Below, in pieces: positions 1-8,288 of a stretch of 64,000 nucleotides of DNA. The stretch covers positions 620,001-684,000 of the forward strand of contig JACJXQ010000008.1 of the NCBI GenBank assembly GCA_020636495.1. The letters are read 5' to 3'. Origin of the DNA: Chitinophagales bacterium. Its GTDB lineage: Bacteria > Bacteroidota > Bacteroidia > Chitinophagales > Chitinophagaceae. The notes below the pieces were generated by a model. That model was not told the DNA's origin. It saw only the letters and a list, made by a program, of their open reading frames with translations, and searched no databases. The position numbers and the translations under genes were made by a program. Each line of letters starts with the position of its first letter. Position 1 is the first letter of the stretch.

Positions 1-167
1 CTTCAACTGCTTACTCTACCCTGACAGCTTCTAACCAGGACCTGATCACAGCAGCTGACCGTGGTGGCAACCAGACTTTCAGTGTAAAGTATAAAGCTAC
101 TCCAGGTTTCGCTTACCCTGCAGGTACTTACGCAGTAGACGTAGTGTACACTGCTACTCAGGAATAA
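1..167 (+). CDS. Secreted beta-rich protein, C-terminal fragment
   Basis: The left window edge cuts this gene; the reading frame begins at base 3 and ends at TAA 165-167, giving the last 54 residues. The tail, with RGGNQTFSVKYKATPGFAYP and a VVYTAT ending, closely matches the C-termini of the proteins at 59184-59735 and 58411-58962, so it is a third member of the same family. The two full-length relatives have signal peptides and are about 183 residues long. Function is unknown; a secreted beta-sandwich (pilin- or surface-fibre-like) protein is a guess. A strong terminator follows 28 bases downstream. Confidence 0.85.
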   Translation, partial: STAYSTLTASNQDLITAADRGGNQTFSVKYKATPGFAYPAGTYAVDVVYTATQE

Positions 168-194
168 GTTTTGTCTCTCTCGTAATAATTAAAA

Positions 195-218
195 AAGCCC
201 CTGCTTCTGCAGGGGCTT
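195..218 (+). terminator. Rho-independent terminator
   Basis: A perfect 10-bp stem (195-204 with 209-218) with a TTCT loop follows the secreted-protein gene. The A-run before the stem would make it work on the minus strand too. Confidence 0.8.
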
Positions 219-508
219 ATTGCGTATATACAGTTCATTCTTGTTTGTTAATTACTTGTTAATGGCTTGTAAAGCGGTCGTTAATGAACATGTTAACATT
301 TGAAGCATTGACACTCCCTGACCATATTTGCATGGTTACAAGGGGATACAATTTTAGCTTGACATACATACAGGGGAAAGAATACATCATCAGCCATTTA
401 TTGCATCCGTTATTTATAGAGGAAAAAGAAACATACAGAATATTGTCGGCAAGCCGTGTTTGCCGGTAAATGTTCTGAGTAAGAGTCTCTCTCTTATCCC
501 TTATATAC
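219..508. other. Intergenic region with a doubtful 61-codon ORF
   Basis: This stretch of about 290 bases has no recognisable gene. An ATG-started ORF on the plus strand at 284-469 encodes 61 residues with no signal peptide, domain or familiar motif. A strong plus-strand terminator at 509-538 implies that something is transcribed here. It could be a short protein, a small RNA, or the end of a transcript that reads past the first terminator. I see no clear promoter. Confidence 0.3.
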
Positions 509-538
509 AGAGGTCCTTTTCAGGGCCTCTATTTTTTT
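509..538 (+). terminator. Rho-independent terminator with no clear gene upstream
   Basis: An 8-bp stem with one G-U pair (509-516 with 523-530) is followed by ATTTTTTT. It lies on the plus strand, separate from the terminator at 195-218, and has no convincing gene in front of it. Confidence 0.7.
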
Positions 539-548
539 GACAATATAA

Positions 549-580
549 AAACGCCCGTAGGTAGAAACATACGGGCGTTT
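549..580 (-). terminator. Terminator of the YceI gene
   Basis: Perfect 11-bp stem (549-559 with 570-580), 22 bases beyond the stop of the minus-strand YceI gene. Read on the minus strand, the stem is followed by a T/A-rich tract. Confidence 0.7.
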
Positions 581-601
581 ATCATTTTATGATAATACTA
601 A

Positions 602-1270
602 TTACATCTGTTGATTAGCAACCAGGTGCACCTGGAGGTTCACTTCAGGGCGAATGAACTTGTCACCCAGGCTCTGATCATTTCCATACACCATCTCCCA
701 CTGTGTACGGTCAATATTAAAATTGGCATCGGCTGTTACGTTGCCATTGTTCATGTCAACTTTGGCTGGGAAAGTTATGCTTTTGGTGATACCCTTTAAG
801 GTCAGGTTACCTGTGATCATATGTGTGGCATCTTTCATTACAAGGGCATTTGTGTCACCTGTACCCTCAGTTACATTGGTGATCTCAAATGTGCCGGTAG
901 GATGATTTTCTGCATCGAAGAAGTCCGGGCTCAGCAGGTGACCCTGCAATTTTGCGTTATACTCATCGTTCTGATCATCGGGTGCCAGGCTTTTGATGTC
1001 AATGGTAAAGTTGCCACCTTGCAGCATATTGTCAGAGACAATAAGTGTCCCGTTTTGCAGGCTGAATGTACCATGGTGTTGACCAACCGGCTTGGTACCA
1101 ACCCACTCTACCTTACTCTGGTTCACATCAGCTACATAATCTGTACCTGTTACCTGTTCTGTTTCTTGTGCTTCAGAGGCTTCCGCGTTATCAGCTTTGG
1201 GTGCGTCCTGGCATGAGGCAAGTAAAATGGTGCCTGATAAAATTGTCAAAAATAATTTATTAGTGTACAT
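602..1270 (-). CDS. YceI family lipoprotein
   Basis: A 222-residue protein. The N-terminus is a lipoprotein signal peptide with lipobox LASC, followed by an acidic linker. From about residue 45 to the end it matches the YceI fold, a lipocalin-like barrel that binds polyisoprenoid or other amphiphilic lipids: note VEWVGTKPVGQHHGTFSL near the start of the domain and a conserved end containing DRTQWEMVYG. YceI lipoproteins are common in Bacteroidota and probably carry or sense lipids in the periplasm. The gene is monocistronic, with its own terminator at 549-580, and diverges from the rhodanese gene. Confidence 0.9.
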   Translation of the reverse strand: MYTNKLFLTILSGTILLASCQDAPKADNAEASEAQETEQVTGTDYVADVNQSKVEWVGTKPVGQHHGTFSLQNGTLIVSDNMLQGGNFTIDIKSLAPDDQNDEYNAKLQGHLLSPDFFDAENHPTGTFEITNVTEGTGDTNALVMKDATHMITGNLTLKGITKSITFPAKVDMNNGNVTADANFNIDRTQWEMVYGNDQSLGDKFIRPEVNLQVHLVANQQM

Positions 1271-1351
1271 ACATTAATTGTTTCAACAAATGTATGTACA
1301 TAAATGTTATGATAGTGTTACATTGCACTAAGGAATTTCTATATCGGTATA

Positions 1352-1642
1352 ATGAAAAATATTTCAGCAAGTGAACTAAAGGTGTGGATGCAGCAGCAGA
1401 GGGTTTTTGCGCTGGTAGATGTACGCGAAGAATGGGAACATACAGCATTCAATATCGGGGGTAAAAACATTCCGTTGGGAGAATTAATACAAAGAAAAAC
1501 TGAAATAGATCCAAATAGACCGGTTGTTGTTTATTGCGAGAAAGGTGTACGTAGTGTAATAGCCATCCAAAGGCTTGGTCAACATGGTTTTATGTCACTA
1601 TACAACCTGAAAGGAGGCATGTCTGCCTGGCGCGATCAGTGA
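1352..1642 (+). CDS. Single-domain rhodanese-like protein
   Basis: A 96-residue protein consisting of one rhodanese domain and no signal peptide, so cytoplasmic. The active-site loop YCEKGVRS places the catalytic cysteine at residue 62; LVDVREEWE is the usual N-terminal rhodanese signature. Such proteins carry persulfide sulfur or transfer it to small acceptors; the physiological substrate cannot be told from sequence. It is followed 81 bases later by a co-directional L,D-transpeptidase gene, but the gap gives no firm sign of an operon. Confidence 0.9.
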   Translation: MKNISASELKVWMQQQRVFALVDVREEWEHTAFNIGGKNIPLGELIQRKTEIDPNRPVVVYCEKGVRSVIAIQRLGQHGFMSLYNLKGGMSAWRDQ

Positions 1643-1723
1643 TAACTTCCATGCTGCCAACCCTTTACATTACACCTGAAATTTATTAGCTTAGCAGGTT
1701 GCAGAAACAGAGTTGAGGCATAA

Positions 1724-2446
1724 ATGAACAAAGGTTACAGACATTTTAAAGTAGTTATTGCCAGGGCCTTTTTATTAATGGTTCTTATCATGTTCGCTTT
1801 CTTTTCAGGTTTTGCACAGGATGCAAAACCGGCAGAAAGGCCGAAGGATGTTAAAGTGGTACGGGAATTTGAAGATGGTAAGGGTAATATTGTACGCGAA
1901 TTACAGTACAAACGTGGCTCAATTATCATTACGGAGACGGTAATAATGCCCAAACCTCAGAAGGTGTCTTCCGGCATGGCCATACGTCCCGACACGCTCA
2001 ACAGGGATTCACTCATCATATTTGTAGATAAAACACATTATACATTGATGGTGTTCTACAAACACAAGCTTATACGTCGTTATCGTGCAGTATTCGGTCC
2101 TAACCCTCAGCTAAATAAACAAATGGAGGGCGACAGGAATACTCCTGAAGGCTGGTTTACCATTACCAGGCTTAACCCCAACTCCAAGTACAATAAATTT
2201 ATGGAGTTGAGCTACCCGGATGAAAAGCACCGCGAGAACTTTCAAAGATTGAAAGAGCGTGGTGTGATACCCAAAAACGCACGTATTGGTGGAAATGTAG
2301 GTATACACGGAATATGGGATCGTGGCGATGACATGATAGAACTGGGTGTAGGTTGGACGGACGGTTGTGTCGCCCTGAAAAATGCGGATATGGACGAGCT
2401 TTACAAAATTGCAGGCATGGGTACCCGTGTTTTCATCAAGAAATAA
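1724..2446 (+). CDS. L,D-transpeptidase (YkuD domain), exported
   Basis: A 240-residue protein with an N-terminal hydrophobic export segment (about residues 8-31) and a C-terminal YkuD domain from about residue 95. The catalytic motif is present: His195 in GIHGIW, and Cys215 in the WTDGCVAL version of the usual SxGC box. The family forms 3-3 peptidoglycan cross-links or attaches proteins to peptidoglycan in the periplasm. The KPAERPKDVKVVREFEDGKG stretch is a low-complexity linker. It faces the LutB-like gene tail to tail, with only 6 bases between the stop codons. Confidence 0.9.
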   Translation: MNKGYRHFKVVIARAFLLMVLIMFAFFSGFAQDAKPAERPKDVKVVREFEDGKGNIVRELQYKRGSIIITETVIMPKPQKVSSGMAIRPDTLNRDSLIIFVDKTHYTLMVFYKHKLIRRYRAVFGPNPQLNKQMEGDRNTPEGWFTITRLNPNSKYNKFMELSYPDEKHRENFQRLKERGVIPKNARIGGNVGIHGIWDRGDDMIELGVGWTDGCVALKNADMDELYKIAGMGTRVFIKK

Positions 2447-2452
2447 GGGATG

Positions 2453-3823
2453 CTACTTCCTTTCTTTCCAGAGATCGTTGAAAGATTTTGCAGGGAAATT
2501 TAATGGAGCGCGATCAGATACCCAATTTTCTTTAAAAAGGGTATTCACCACTTTACTTTTCATATTGCCACTGGCCATATTTACTAAGCGGCGGTTGAGC
2601 ATAGCCAGTTTCCACATCTTCCATCCGCTGCTTTCGGCAAAGTTGCCCAGTTTCTCTTCAATGGCTATATGCCTGTTCTCCAGCAGCATTTCATGAATAT
2701 TGATCTTTACAGGGCACGCTTCTGTACAGTTGCCGCAGAGGCTGGAGGCGTTGCTCAGGTGTTTGAACTCACTCATGCCCTTCAGGTGTGGTGTGATCAC
2801 CGAGCCTATCGGGCCGCTATATGTAGTGCCATAGGCATGCCCACCTATGTTCTTATACACAGGGCATACATTCAGGCAGGAGCCGCAACGGATGCAGTAC
2901 ATACTCTCACGCACCTCCTCACGCAGCAGGTTGGTACGGCCATTGTCCAGCAGTATCACATACATTTCATCCGGTCCATCGGTCTCGTCCTTGGCGCGAG
3001 GTCCGCTGAAGATGGTATTATATACGGTCACATTCTGCCCGGTGCCATAAGTAGCAAGTAGCGGCCAGAACAATGACAAGTCGTTGATAGAAGGCAGTAT
3101 TTTCTCAATACCTACAATTGCGATCTGTGTTTTGGGGAAGGCGGTAGACAGGCGTGCGTTACCTTCATTCTCACTCACGCATACGGACCCTGTATCAGCT
3201 ATCAGGAAGTTGCCGCCTGTAAGGCCTACCTGTGAGCTGGTATATTTAGCACGAAGTTTTACACGCGCTATTTGTGTCAATTCGCTGGGAGTCAGGTTCG
3301 GTGCTGTGCCAAGTTTTTCATGAAACAGTTTCGCCACATCCTCTTTGCTCTTATGCATAGCCGGTGTCACGATGTGATAAGGTGCCTCACCGTCCAGTTG
3401 TTGTATATATTCGCCCAGGTCGGTCTCTACAGATTCAATATTATGTTTGGCCAGGAAATCATTCAGGTGTATCTCTTCTGTCACCATTGATTTTGACTTC
3501 ACCACCTGCTTGGCATTTTTGCTCTTGCATATCTGCAAAACAGCCTCCAGCGCTTCATTGGCATCTTCTGCCCATATTACTTTACCACCCCTTGCTGTGA
3601 AGTTGGTCTCAAAAAGTTCCAGGTTCTTGTCCAGGTTCTCTATGGCCTTCCACTTGATATTCTTGGCTCTTTTACGGGCAAGGTCCAGATCAGCATATTG
3701 CTGTTTGCCCTTTACTACAGTAGCGGCATACTTGTCAATGTTGAAACTCAGCTTGCGCTTATGTTCAAGATCTGCAGCTTTTACCTTGCTTTTTGCTAAA
3801 AATGTGGCCAGATTATCACTCAT
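2453..3823 (-). CDS. LutB-like iron-sulfur protein (lactate utilisation family)
   Basis: Taking the ATG at 3823 gives 456 residues, close to the LutB norm; the open frame continues upstream to 4003, but those 60 residues look non-coding. The N-terminal and central part is an LUD domain. Two ferredoxin-type cysteine clusters follow, CIRCGSCLNVCPVYK and CGNCTEACPVKI, each able to bind a 4Fe-4S centre. In other bacteria LutB works with LutA and LutC to oxidise L-lactate to pyruvate; neither partner is adjacent here, so this copy is an orphan. The assignment to lactate is by family only. Confidence 0.88.
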   Translation of the reverse strand: MSDNLATFLAKSKVKAADLEHKRKLSFNIDKYAATVVKGKQQYADLDLARKRAKNIKWKAIENLDKNLELFETNFTARGGKVIWAEDANEALEAVLQICKSKNAKQVVKSKSMVTEEIHLNDFLAKHNIESVETDLGEYIQQLDGEAPYHIVTPAMHKSKEDVAKLFHEKLGTAPNLTPSELTQIARVKLRAKYTSSQVGLTGGNFLIADTGSVCVSENEGNARLSTAFPKTQIAIVGIEKILPSINDLSLFWPLLATYGTGQNVTVYNTIFSGPRAKDETDGPDEMYVILLDNGRTNLLREEVRESMYCIRCGSCLNVCPVYKNIGGHAYGTTYSGPIGSVITPHLKGMSEFKHLSNASSLCGNCTEACPVKINIHEMLLENRHIAIEEKLGNFAESSGWKMWKLAMLNRRLVNMASGNMKSKVVNTLFKENWVSDRAPLNFPAKSFNDLWKERK

Positions 3824-4081
3824 CGACTGCAAAAATAACAACTTATGGTTATTGTACGAACAGAGTGTATATATCCTTATATCAAGCATAAAAAAGCACC
3901 ACCTGTTGCCGGGCAGCGCTTTCTGATATTGAGGGGCTGGTTGACTTAAATGATTAAGGGATAGCGGCCTGAGTGCGACAGCATATCGCAATACAGGTAT
4001 CAACTACTATGCCAAAACAAAATTTTACTTATACGAACAGCTAAAACACCGCCGTTATATAGACTTTGACAGGAATGACGT

Positions 4082-4089
4082 TAACTTTG
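4082..4089 (+). promoter_or_regulatory. Bacteroidota -7 box, TAACTTTG
   Basis: TAACTTTG matches the TAnnTTTG -7 consensus of the Bacteroidota housekeeping sigma factor and ends 8 bases before the ATG of the isomerase gene, so the transcript would be almost leaderless. No TTTG is found at the expected 19-21-base distance upstream. Confidence 0.45.
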
Positions 4090-4097
4090 CACCCAAT

Positions 4098-5066
4098 ATG
4101 TTTTCAGAAGCAGATATCATCAAACAGGCTTTAGAGACAATAGAGCTGCAGGTCCAATCGGTGGCGGGACTGAAGAGTTATATCAACAAGGCTTTTGCCG
4201 ATGTGGTAAAACTGATACATAATGCAAAAGGCCGTGTGGTAATAACCGGTATAGGCAAGAGTGCTGTTATAGCGCAGAAGATAGTAGCCACCTGCAATTC
4301 AACGGGCACGCCTGCCTTGTTCATGCATGCGGCTGACGCTATTCATGGTGACCTGGGTATGATACAGCCCGATGATGTGGTTATCATTATTTCTAAAAGT
4401 GGCTCCAGTCCCGAGATAAAGGTTTTGATACCGTTCATTAAGAATTTTGGCAATCCCGTGGTGGCTATCTGCGGCAATGAAACATCCTACCTGGCTATCA
4501 ATGCCGACCATTTTATCAATACAACAGTAGAAAAAGAGGCTTGTCCCAACAACCTGGCACCCACTACCAGCACTACGGCACAAATGGTGATGGGTGATGC
4601 GCTGGCTGTATGCCTGCTAAGCCTCAAAGGCTTTTCTGCAGAAGACTTCGCACGTTTCCACCCGGGTGGTGCTCTTGGTAAAAGATTGTATCTGCGTGTA
4701 GGAGATATGAGCCATCAGCACGAAGCTCCAAAAGTACATATGGATGCGACACTCAAAGAGGTTATCTACGAAATATCCAGCAAAAGGCTGGGGGCTACTG
4801 CGGTACTGGACAATGAGGGCAACCTGATGGGTATAGTTACCGATGGTGACATACGCCGTATGCTGGAAAAACATGATAATACGGCATCGCTTACGGCTAA
4901 AGATATACTCACCACATCTCCCAAAACCATTGAGGAGTCAGAGCTGGCAGTGGCGGCTTTAGAGTTGATACGCAAACATAATATTTCGCAGATAGTAGTG
5001 ACCAACGATGGCAAATACTCAGGCTTCGTGCACCTGCACGACCTGGTGAGGGAAGGGCTGATTTAG
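4098..5066 (+). CDS. kdsD: Arabinose-5-phosphate isomerase, KpsF/GutQ family
   Basis: A 322-residue cytoplasmic enzyme that interconverts ribulose-5-phosphate and arabinose-5-phosphate, the first committed step to Kdo for lipopolysaccharide. An SIS sugar-phosphate isomerase domain covers roughly residues 35-170 (GIGKSAVIAQKIVATCNSTG, then IISKSGSSPEI), followed by two CBS domains (about 205-322) that may bind a nucleotide regulator. Length and order match KdsD. Its terminal FARFHPGGALGKRL linker is typical. The following minus-strand gene begins only 6 bases after the stop, tail to tail. Confidence 0.93.
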   Translation: MFSEADIIKQALETIELQVQSVAGLKSYINKAFADVVKLIHNAKGRVVITGIGKSAVIAQKIVATCNSTGTPALFMHAADAIHGDLGMIQPDDVVIIISKSGSSPEIKVLIPFIKNFGNPVVAICGNETSYLAINADHFINTTVEKEACPNNLAPTTSTTAQMVMGDALAVCLLSLKGFSAEDFARFHPGGALGKRLYLRVGDMSHQHEAPKVHMDATLKEVIYEISSKRLGATAVLDNEGNLMGIVTDGDIRRMLEKHDNTASLTAKDILTTSPKTIEESELAVAALELIRKHNISQIVVTNDGKYSGFVHLHDLVREGLI

Positions 5067-5072
5067 TCAGTA

Positions 5073-5516
5073 TTACCTCACCATCAGCGATATTACCTGT
5101 ATCAGTGCATCTGCGGCTATGATGGTCAATGAAGGAAGTTCCAGGTAATAATCATTGCGTTTGGGTAGCACTACACCTGCGTAAAGAGCAAGGGGAAGCA
5201 ACTGCAGGAACTTCAACTCGTACACATGCGGCCAGTGGTTCATGGTAAATACACCATGGGCGAGTACCGGCAAAGCAATAAGCACGATGATACTCCTTTT
5301 GATGGTAGTCATGTCTTTGGCAATGGCTGCATAAATAATGATGAGTAATACCGGCAGGTAAAAAAGAAGGATGCTGTCAACACTGGTAAAAGACAGGATG
5401 ATGGCGATACATTGTAATGCTAAAATGTATTTCAGAAACGGTTGCGGAAGCCTTAATACCCGTGTTAACCCGAAAAAGCCTGCAAGGGCCATGATGGCCT
5501 GGTAGAATATCAGCAT
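5073..5516 (-). CDS. Unrecognised membrane protein, about 5 TM segments
   Basis: I chose the ATG at 5516 (147 residues, beginning MLIFYQAIMALAGFFGL); the frame is open to 5567, which would overlap the preceding gene by 17 bases and add a polar tail. The protein is almost wholly hydrophobic, with segments around residues 1-20, 25-48, 52-70, 78-97 and 125-147. I do not recognise the family. It lies directly downstream of the secreted protein at 5551-6423 on the same strand, so the two are probably co-transcribed. Confidence 0.75.
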   Translation of the reverse strand: MLIFYQAIMALAGFFGLTRVLRLPQPFLKYILALQCIAIILSFTSVDSILLFYLPVLLIIIYAAIAKDMTTIKRSIIVLIALPVLAHGVFTMNHWPHVYELKFLQLLPLALYAGVVLPKRNDYYLELPSLTIIAADALIQVISLMVR

Positions 5517-5550
5517 ATACAAAAATAGAGAATTAACGGATGTCCTGTAC

Positions 5551-6423
5551 CTATGGTTTGCCGGCAAGATGCACCGTCAGCACTTTGGCGGCAGAGGCGA
5601 TGATCTTGCGTTCGTCACGGTCGGTAGTTACTACGCATAGTGATTCATCGTTTTCAGGAATAGAAATGAAGAAAACGCTGCGTGCCATAGGCACCTTTAC
5701 CCATGCTATAAATTTTCCTGTTGTATCCTCTATCCTGTACAGGTAGTTGTTTTTGCTGCTGCCGTGCAGGTTGCCCAGTGGCAGGTGCATATCCATGCGG
5801 TAATAACCCATCAGCGTATCATTTCGGTATATCTTATCGCCCGCTATACGTATGTTTATCGATTGTGGTTTTTCCGCAGGTGTAGGTGTGCCGCTGTTAT
5901 AATTGTTCACTATGCCTTGTTGCAGGTGTGTGGTATTCAGCAGGCCATTCTTCTCGTTCCATTTGTCTATCAGTTTGTGCATGTTCTTTTCATTCACAAA
6001 GTTGCCGTTGATCACATCGTATTTCACCATATCCTGTGCCAGTGTCCTGATGAGCATAGGGTTGTACCGCACATTCAGTTCCAGGTCCATCGTCTCGAAA
6101 CGGATACGGATATTGTAGAAATAAACGATGTACAATTCATGAGCAGAGGCAAAGATCTTAGCCTTCGCTGTTACGAACGACTGGTATTCTGTACCAAAAG
6201 AATAATCTTTAAAAGGGTCGCCCACGGCCTCAGGATACGCATTGGGGTTGCTTACCTCTCCGGGGTTGCCCATCATCAGGGTGCTGATACGGTAGCCGCT
6301 TTCTTTGTAAGAGCAGAAGGGTACGTTGCCTTTATATACCTTGCCCTTTTTCATGTATCCCGGCTGGCACAGAGCCGCAACTGGCAGCAATAGAGTAAGG
6401 CATATGTATACAAGCAGGCGCAT
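5551..6423 (-). CDS. Exported protein of unknown function
   Basis: A 290-residue protein with a clean signal peptide (MRLLVYICLTLLLPVAALCQ) and no domain I can name. The mature part is mixed alpha/beta with a short stretch rich in Thr and Pro near residues 180-190. The conserved-looking C-terminal third contains YYRMDMHLPLGNLHGSS and FFISIPENDESLCVVTTDRD. It lies 43 bases downstream of the PagL-like gene on the same strand, so an outer-membrane or periplasmic role is likely but not shown. Confidence 0.8.
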   Translation of the reverse strand: MRLLVYICLTLLLPVAALCQPGYMKKGKVYKGNVPFCSYKESGYRISTLMMGNPGEVSNPNAYPEAVGDPFKDYSFGTEYQSFVTAKAKIFASAHELYIVYFYNIRIRFETMDLELNVRYNPMLIRTLAQDMVKYDVINGNFVNEKNMHKLIDKWNEKNGLLNTTHLQQGIVNNYNSGTPTPAEKPQSINIRIAGDKIYRNDTLMGYYRMDMHLPLGNLHGSSKNNYLYRIEDTTGKFIAWVKVPMARSVFFISIPENDESLCVVTTDRDERKIIASAAKVLTVHLAGKP

Positions 6424-6466
6424 ACCTTAAATTTAAGGAATCACATGTATTCCCATTTGTCATTTT

Positions 6467-7591
6467 TTACAATCCCACGCCCAGCCCTACTTCCACCAGT
6501 TCTGCATCGGCTTTGTGTGCTTTCAGCAGTATTGAGGCAGATAATTCTTTCAAAAAACCTTCTTCGCGTTGTATTAAATACAGGTTGCCACCCAGTTTCT
6601 GGTAAAAGAAATCCTCCGGTATGGCATAGTTCTTTATATAAAACCCTAATTGCATCATAATACCTACACGCCCCAGCAGGAACTCATTACCCACTATCAC
6701 GGCGCTCTTCCACGAGTTGGCCTTTTCTTTGCCGGGTAGTATCTCGTTATTACGCAGAAAAGCGTACATATTGGTATGATATGAGTAATCCAGTCCTGCG
6801 AACACCTTATTCTTGCTCCGGTAGCGTTTGCTCACAAAGGCTGATACAATGTATATCGGGTACATAGGTCCGTCTGCGGAAAAATTCTCACGTGCTGCCA
6901 GCCCCAGCCTGGCTTGCATCAACCACCGGTTCTTGAGTGGTGTCAGTTCTTTTACCTGCTTTTCAGGTTGAGAGGTAGTAGGGAAGTAACGTATGCCTAT
7001 ATGCGTCCCGTACGAGTTAATGCCCAGGTTGGGTGTGCGGAATGCTGCATTGGAGGTGTGCGTAAAATTGCCCCCAACCTGTACGTCAAGATGTTGGTTC
7101 ACGCGATACCGCAGGTCGGTAGCGAAGAGCGAAAAATTATTGAAATGGCTGCCTATGGCCGTATTGATAGTATCGAACGTAGGGTAGCGCTGGTAGTCTT
7201 TGGTTACATAGCCCAAACCAAATGAGACCTTGAACGTCCACTGAAACTTTTTATACTTTACTATCGGTATCTCCAGGTTGGGGTATATGCTGATGCACTT
7301 GCCATAAATAGAGTCAATGCCATAATCTGTGTACATCATCCCGAACCCCACCAGCGGGAACCCGCGCCGCTGCTGCCAGTCTTTAGTGCCGTATGTCTGG
7401 AATAGCGCGTTCAGCTCAAACCCGTTCACTGATTTGGGCAACTGCACAGGAAATTTTTTAGTATGCCTGAATATCTTTCCCCGCATTACATTTGTTTCCA
7501 GGCCTATCCCGTCCCAGCTGTTTTGTGCATACAGTTGGGCAAGCGATAACAATAGCAGGTAAACGGTAAGGAGGGTGGTTTTCCCGGACAT
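6467..7591 (-). CDS. Acyloxyacyl hydrolase, PagL-like lipid A 3-O-deacylase
   Basis: A 374-residue outer-membrane protein with a signal peptide ending near AQLYAQ. Alternating beta-strand character through residues 55-300 fits a barrel. The diagnostic PagL pattern is visible at residues 178-193, HTSNA followed by a conserved Asn-x-Gly-x-Asn, which supplies the catalytic His178 and Ser180. The family removes the 3-O-linked acyl chain from lipid A and so alters outer-membrane surface and endotoxin activity. It is roughly twice the length of proteobacterial PagL; longer versions occur in Bacteroidota. It diverges from the DUF502 gene. Confidence 0.78.
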   Translation of the reverse strand: MSGKTTLLTVYLLLLSLAQLYAQNSWDGIGLETNVMRGKIFRHTKKFPVQLPKSVNGFELNALFQTYGTKDWQQRRGFPLVGFGMMYTDYGIDSIYGKCISIYPNLEIPIVKYKKFQWTFKVSFGLGYVTKDYQRYPTFDTINTAIGSHFNNFSLFATDLRYRVNQHLDVQVGGNFTHTSNAAFRTPNLGINSYGTHIGIRYFPTTSQPEKQVKELTPLKNRWLMQARLGLAARENFSADGPMYPIYIVSAFVSKRYRSKNKVFAGLDYSYHTNMYAFLRNNEILPGKEKANSWKSAVIVGNEFLLGRVGIMMQLGFYIKNYAIPEDFFYQKLGGNLYLIQREEGFLKELSASILLKAHKADAELVEVGLGVGL

Positions 7592-7688
7592 TATGGCATT
7601 TGAAATTTATGTTAGATAATGGCTTATGTGTTAACAAATATACTTTCCTATCGCAACTTTGTACCTTTGCCCAACGAACATTTTCGAT

Positions 7689-8288
7689 ATGCGTAGAATT
7701 ACAGGTTTAATAGTACGGTCTTTTCTGCAGGGCATACTGATACTCAGCCCCATTGCGGTAACGGCTTATATCATTTATGCTGTATTTGATAGTATTGATA
7801 CACTCATCCCCTCATTGCCGCGCGGGCTGGGCTTCCTGCTGGTTATCGGCGTGGTTACCACCATCGGTTACCTGGGCACACGCCTGTTCATCGGCCGCAT
7901 GGTTATCGACGGGTTCGACTACCTGTTGCAAAACACCCCCGGCATCAAGTTCATCTACTCGTCTATCAAAGACGTGATGGACTCCTTCATGGGCGATAAA
8001 AAACGTTTCAATACCCCCGTTTGGGTGTGTACCAACCTGCACCCCGAAATGTGGCGCATTGGCTTCATGACACAGAAAGACCTTGCATTTGTAGGCATGG
8101 CCGGAAAGGTCTCCGTCTACCTGCCGCACTCCTATGCCATATCAGGCTGGGTGATAGTGGTAGATGCCAATAATATAAAGCCCGTCACTAAAATGAACTC
8201 AGCCGAGGCCATGAAGTTTGCCGTGAGCGGCGGTATTACCAGTAGTGTAGAAGAACACAAACATGATCTATTCGGGAAAAGCCATTAA
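7689..8288 (+). CDS. DUF502 family membrane protein
   Basis: With the ATG at 7689 the protein has 199 residues (MRRITGLIVRSFLQGILI start); the frame is open to 7659, but that stretch contains the -7-like box TACCTTTG at 7662-7669 and is more likely promoter and leader. Two transmembrane helices lie near residues 8-32 and 42-65, followed by a soluble domain with NTPGIKFIYSSIKDVMDSF and SYAISGWVIVV, signatures of DUF502. Function is unknown. The last 26 bases overlap the start of serC, so the two are translationally coupled. Confidence 0.88.
   Translation: MRRITGLIVRSFLQGILILSPIAVTAYIIYAVFDSIDTLIPSLPRGLGFLLVIGVVTTIGYLGTRLFIGRMVIDGFDYLLQNTPGIKFIYSSIKDVMDSFMGDKKRFNTPVWVCTNLHPEMWRIGFMTQKDLAFVGMAGKVSVYLPHSYAISGWVIVVDANNIKPVTKMNSAEAMKFAVSGGITSSVEEHKHDLFGKSH

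Noticed and set aside
3824..4003. 60-residue N-terminal extension of the LutB-like protein
   Set aside because: The ATG at 3823 gives the family-typical length and start; the extension has no resemblance to LutB.
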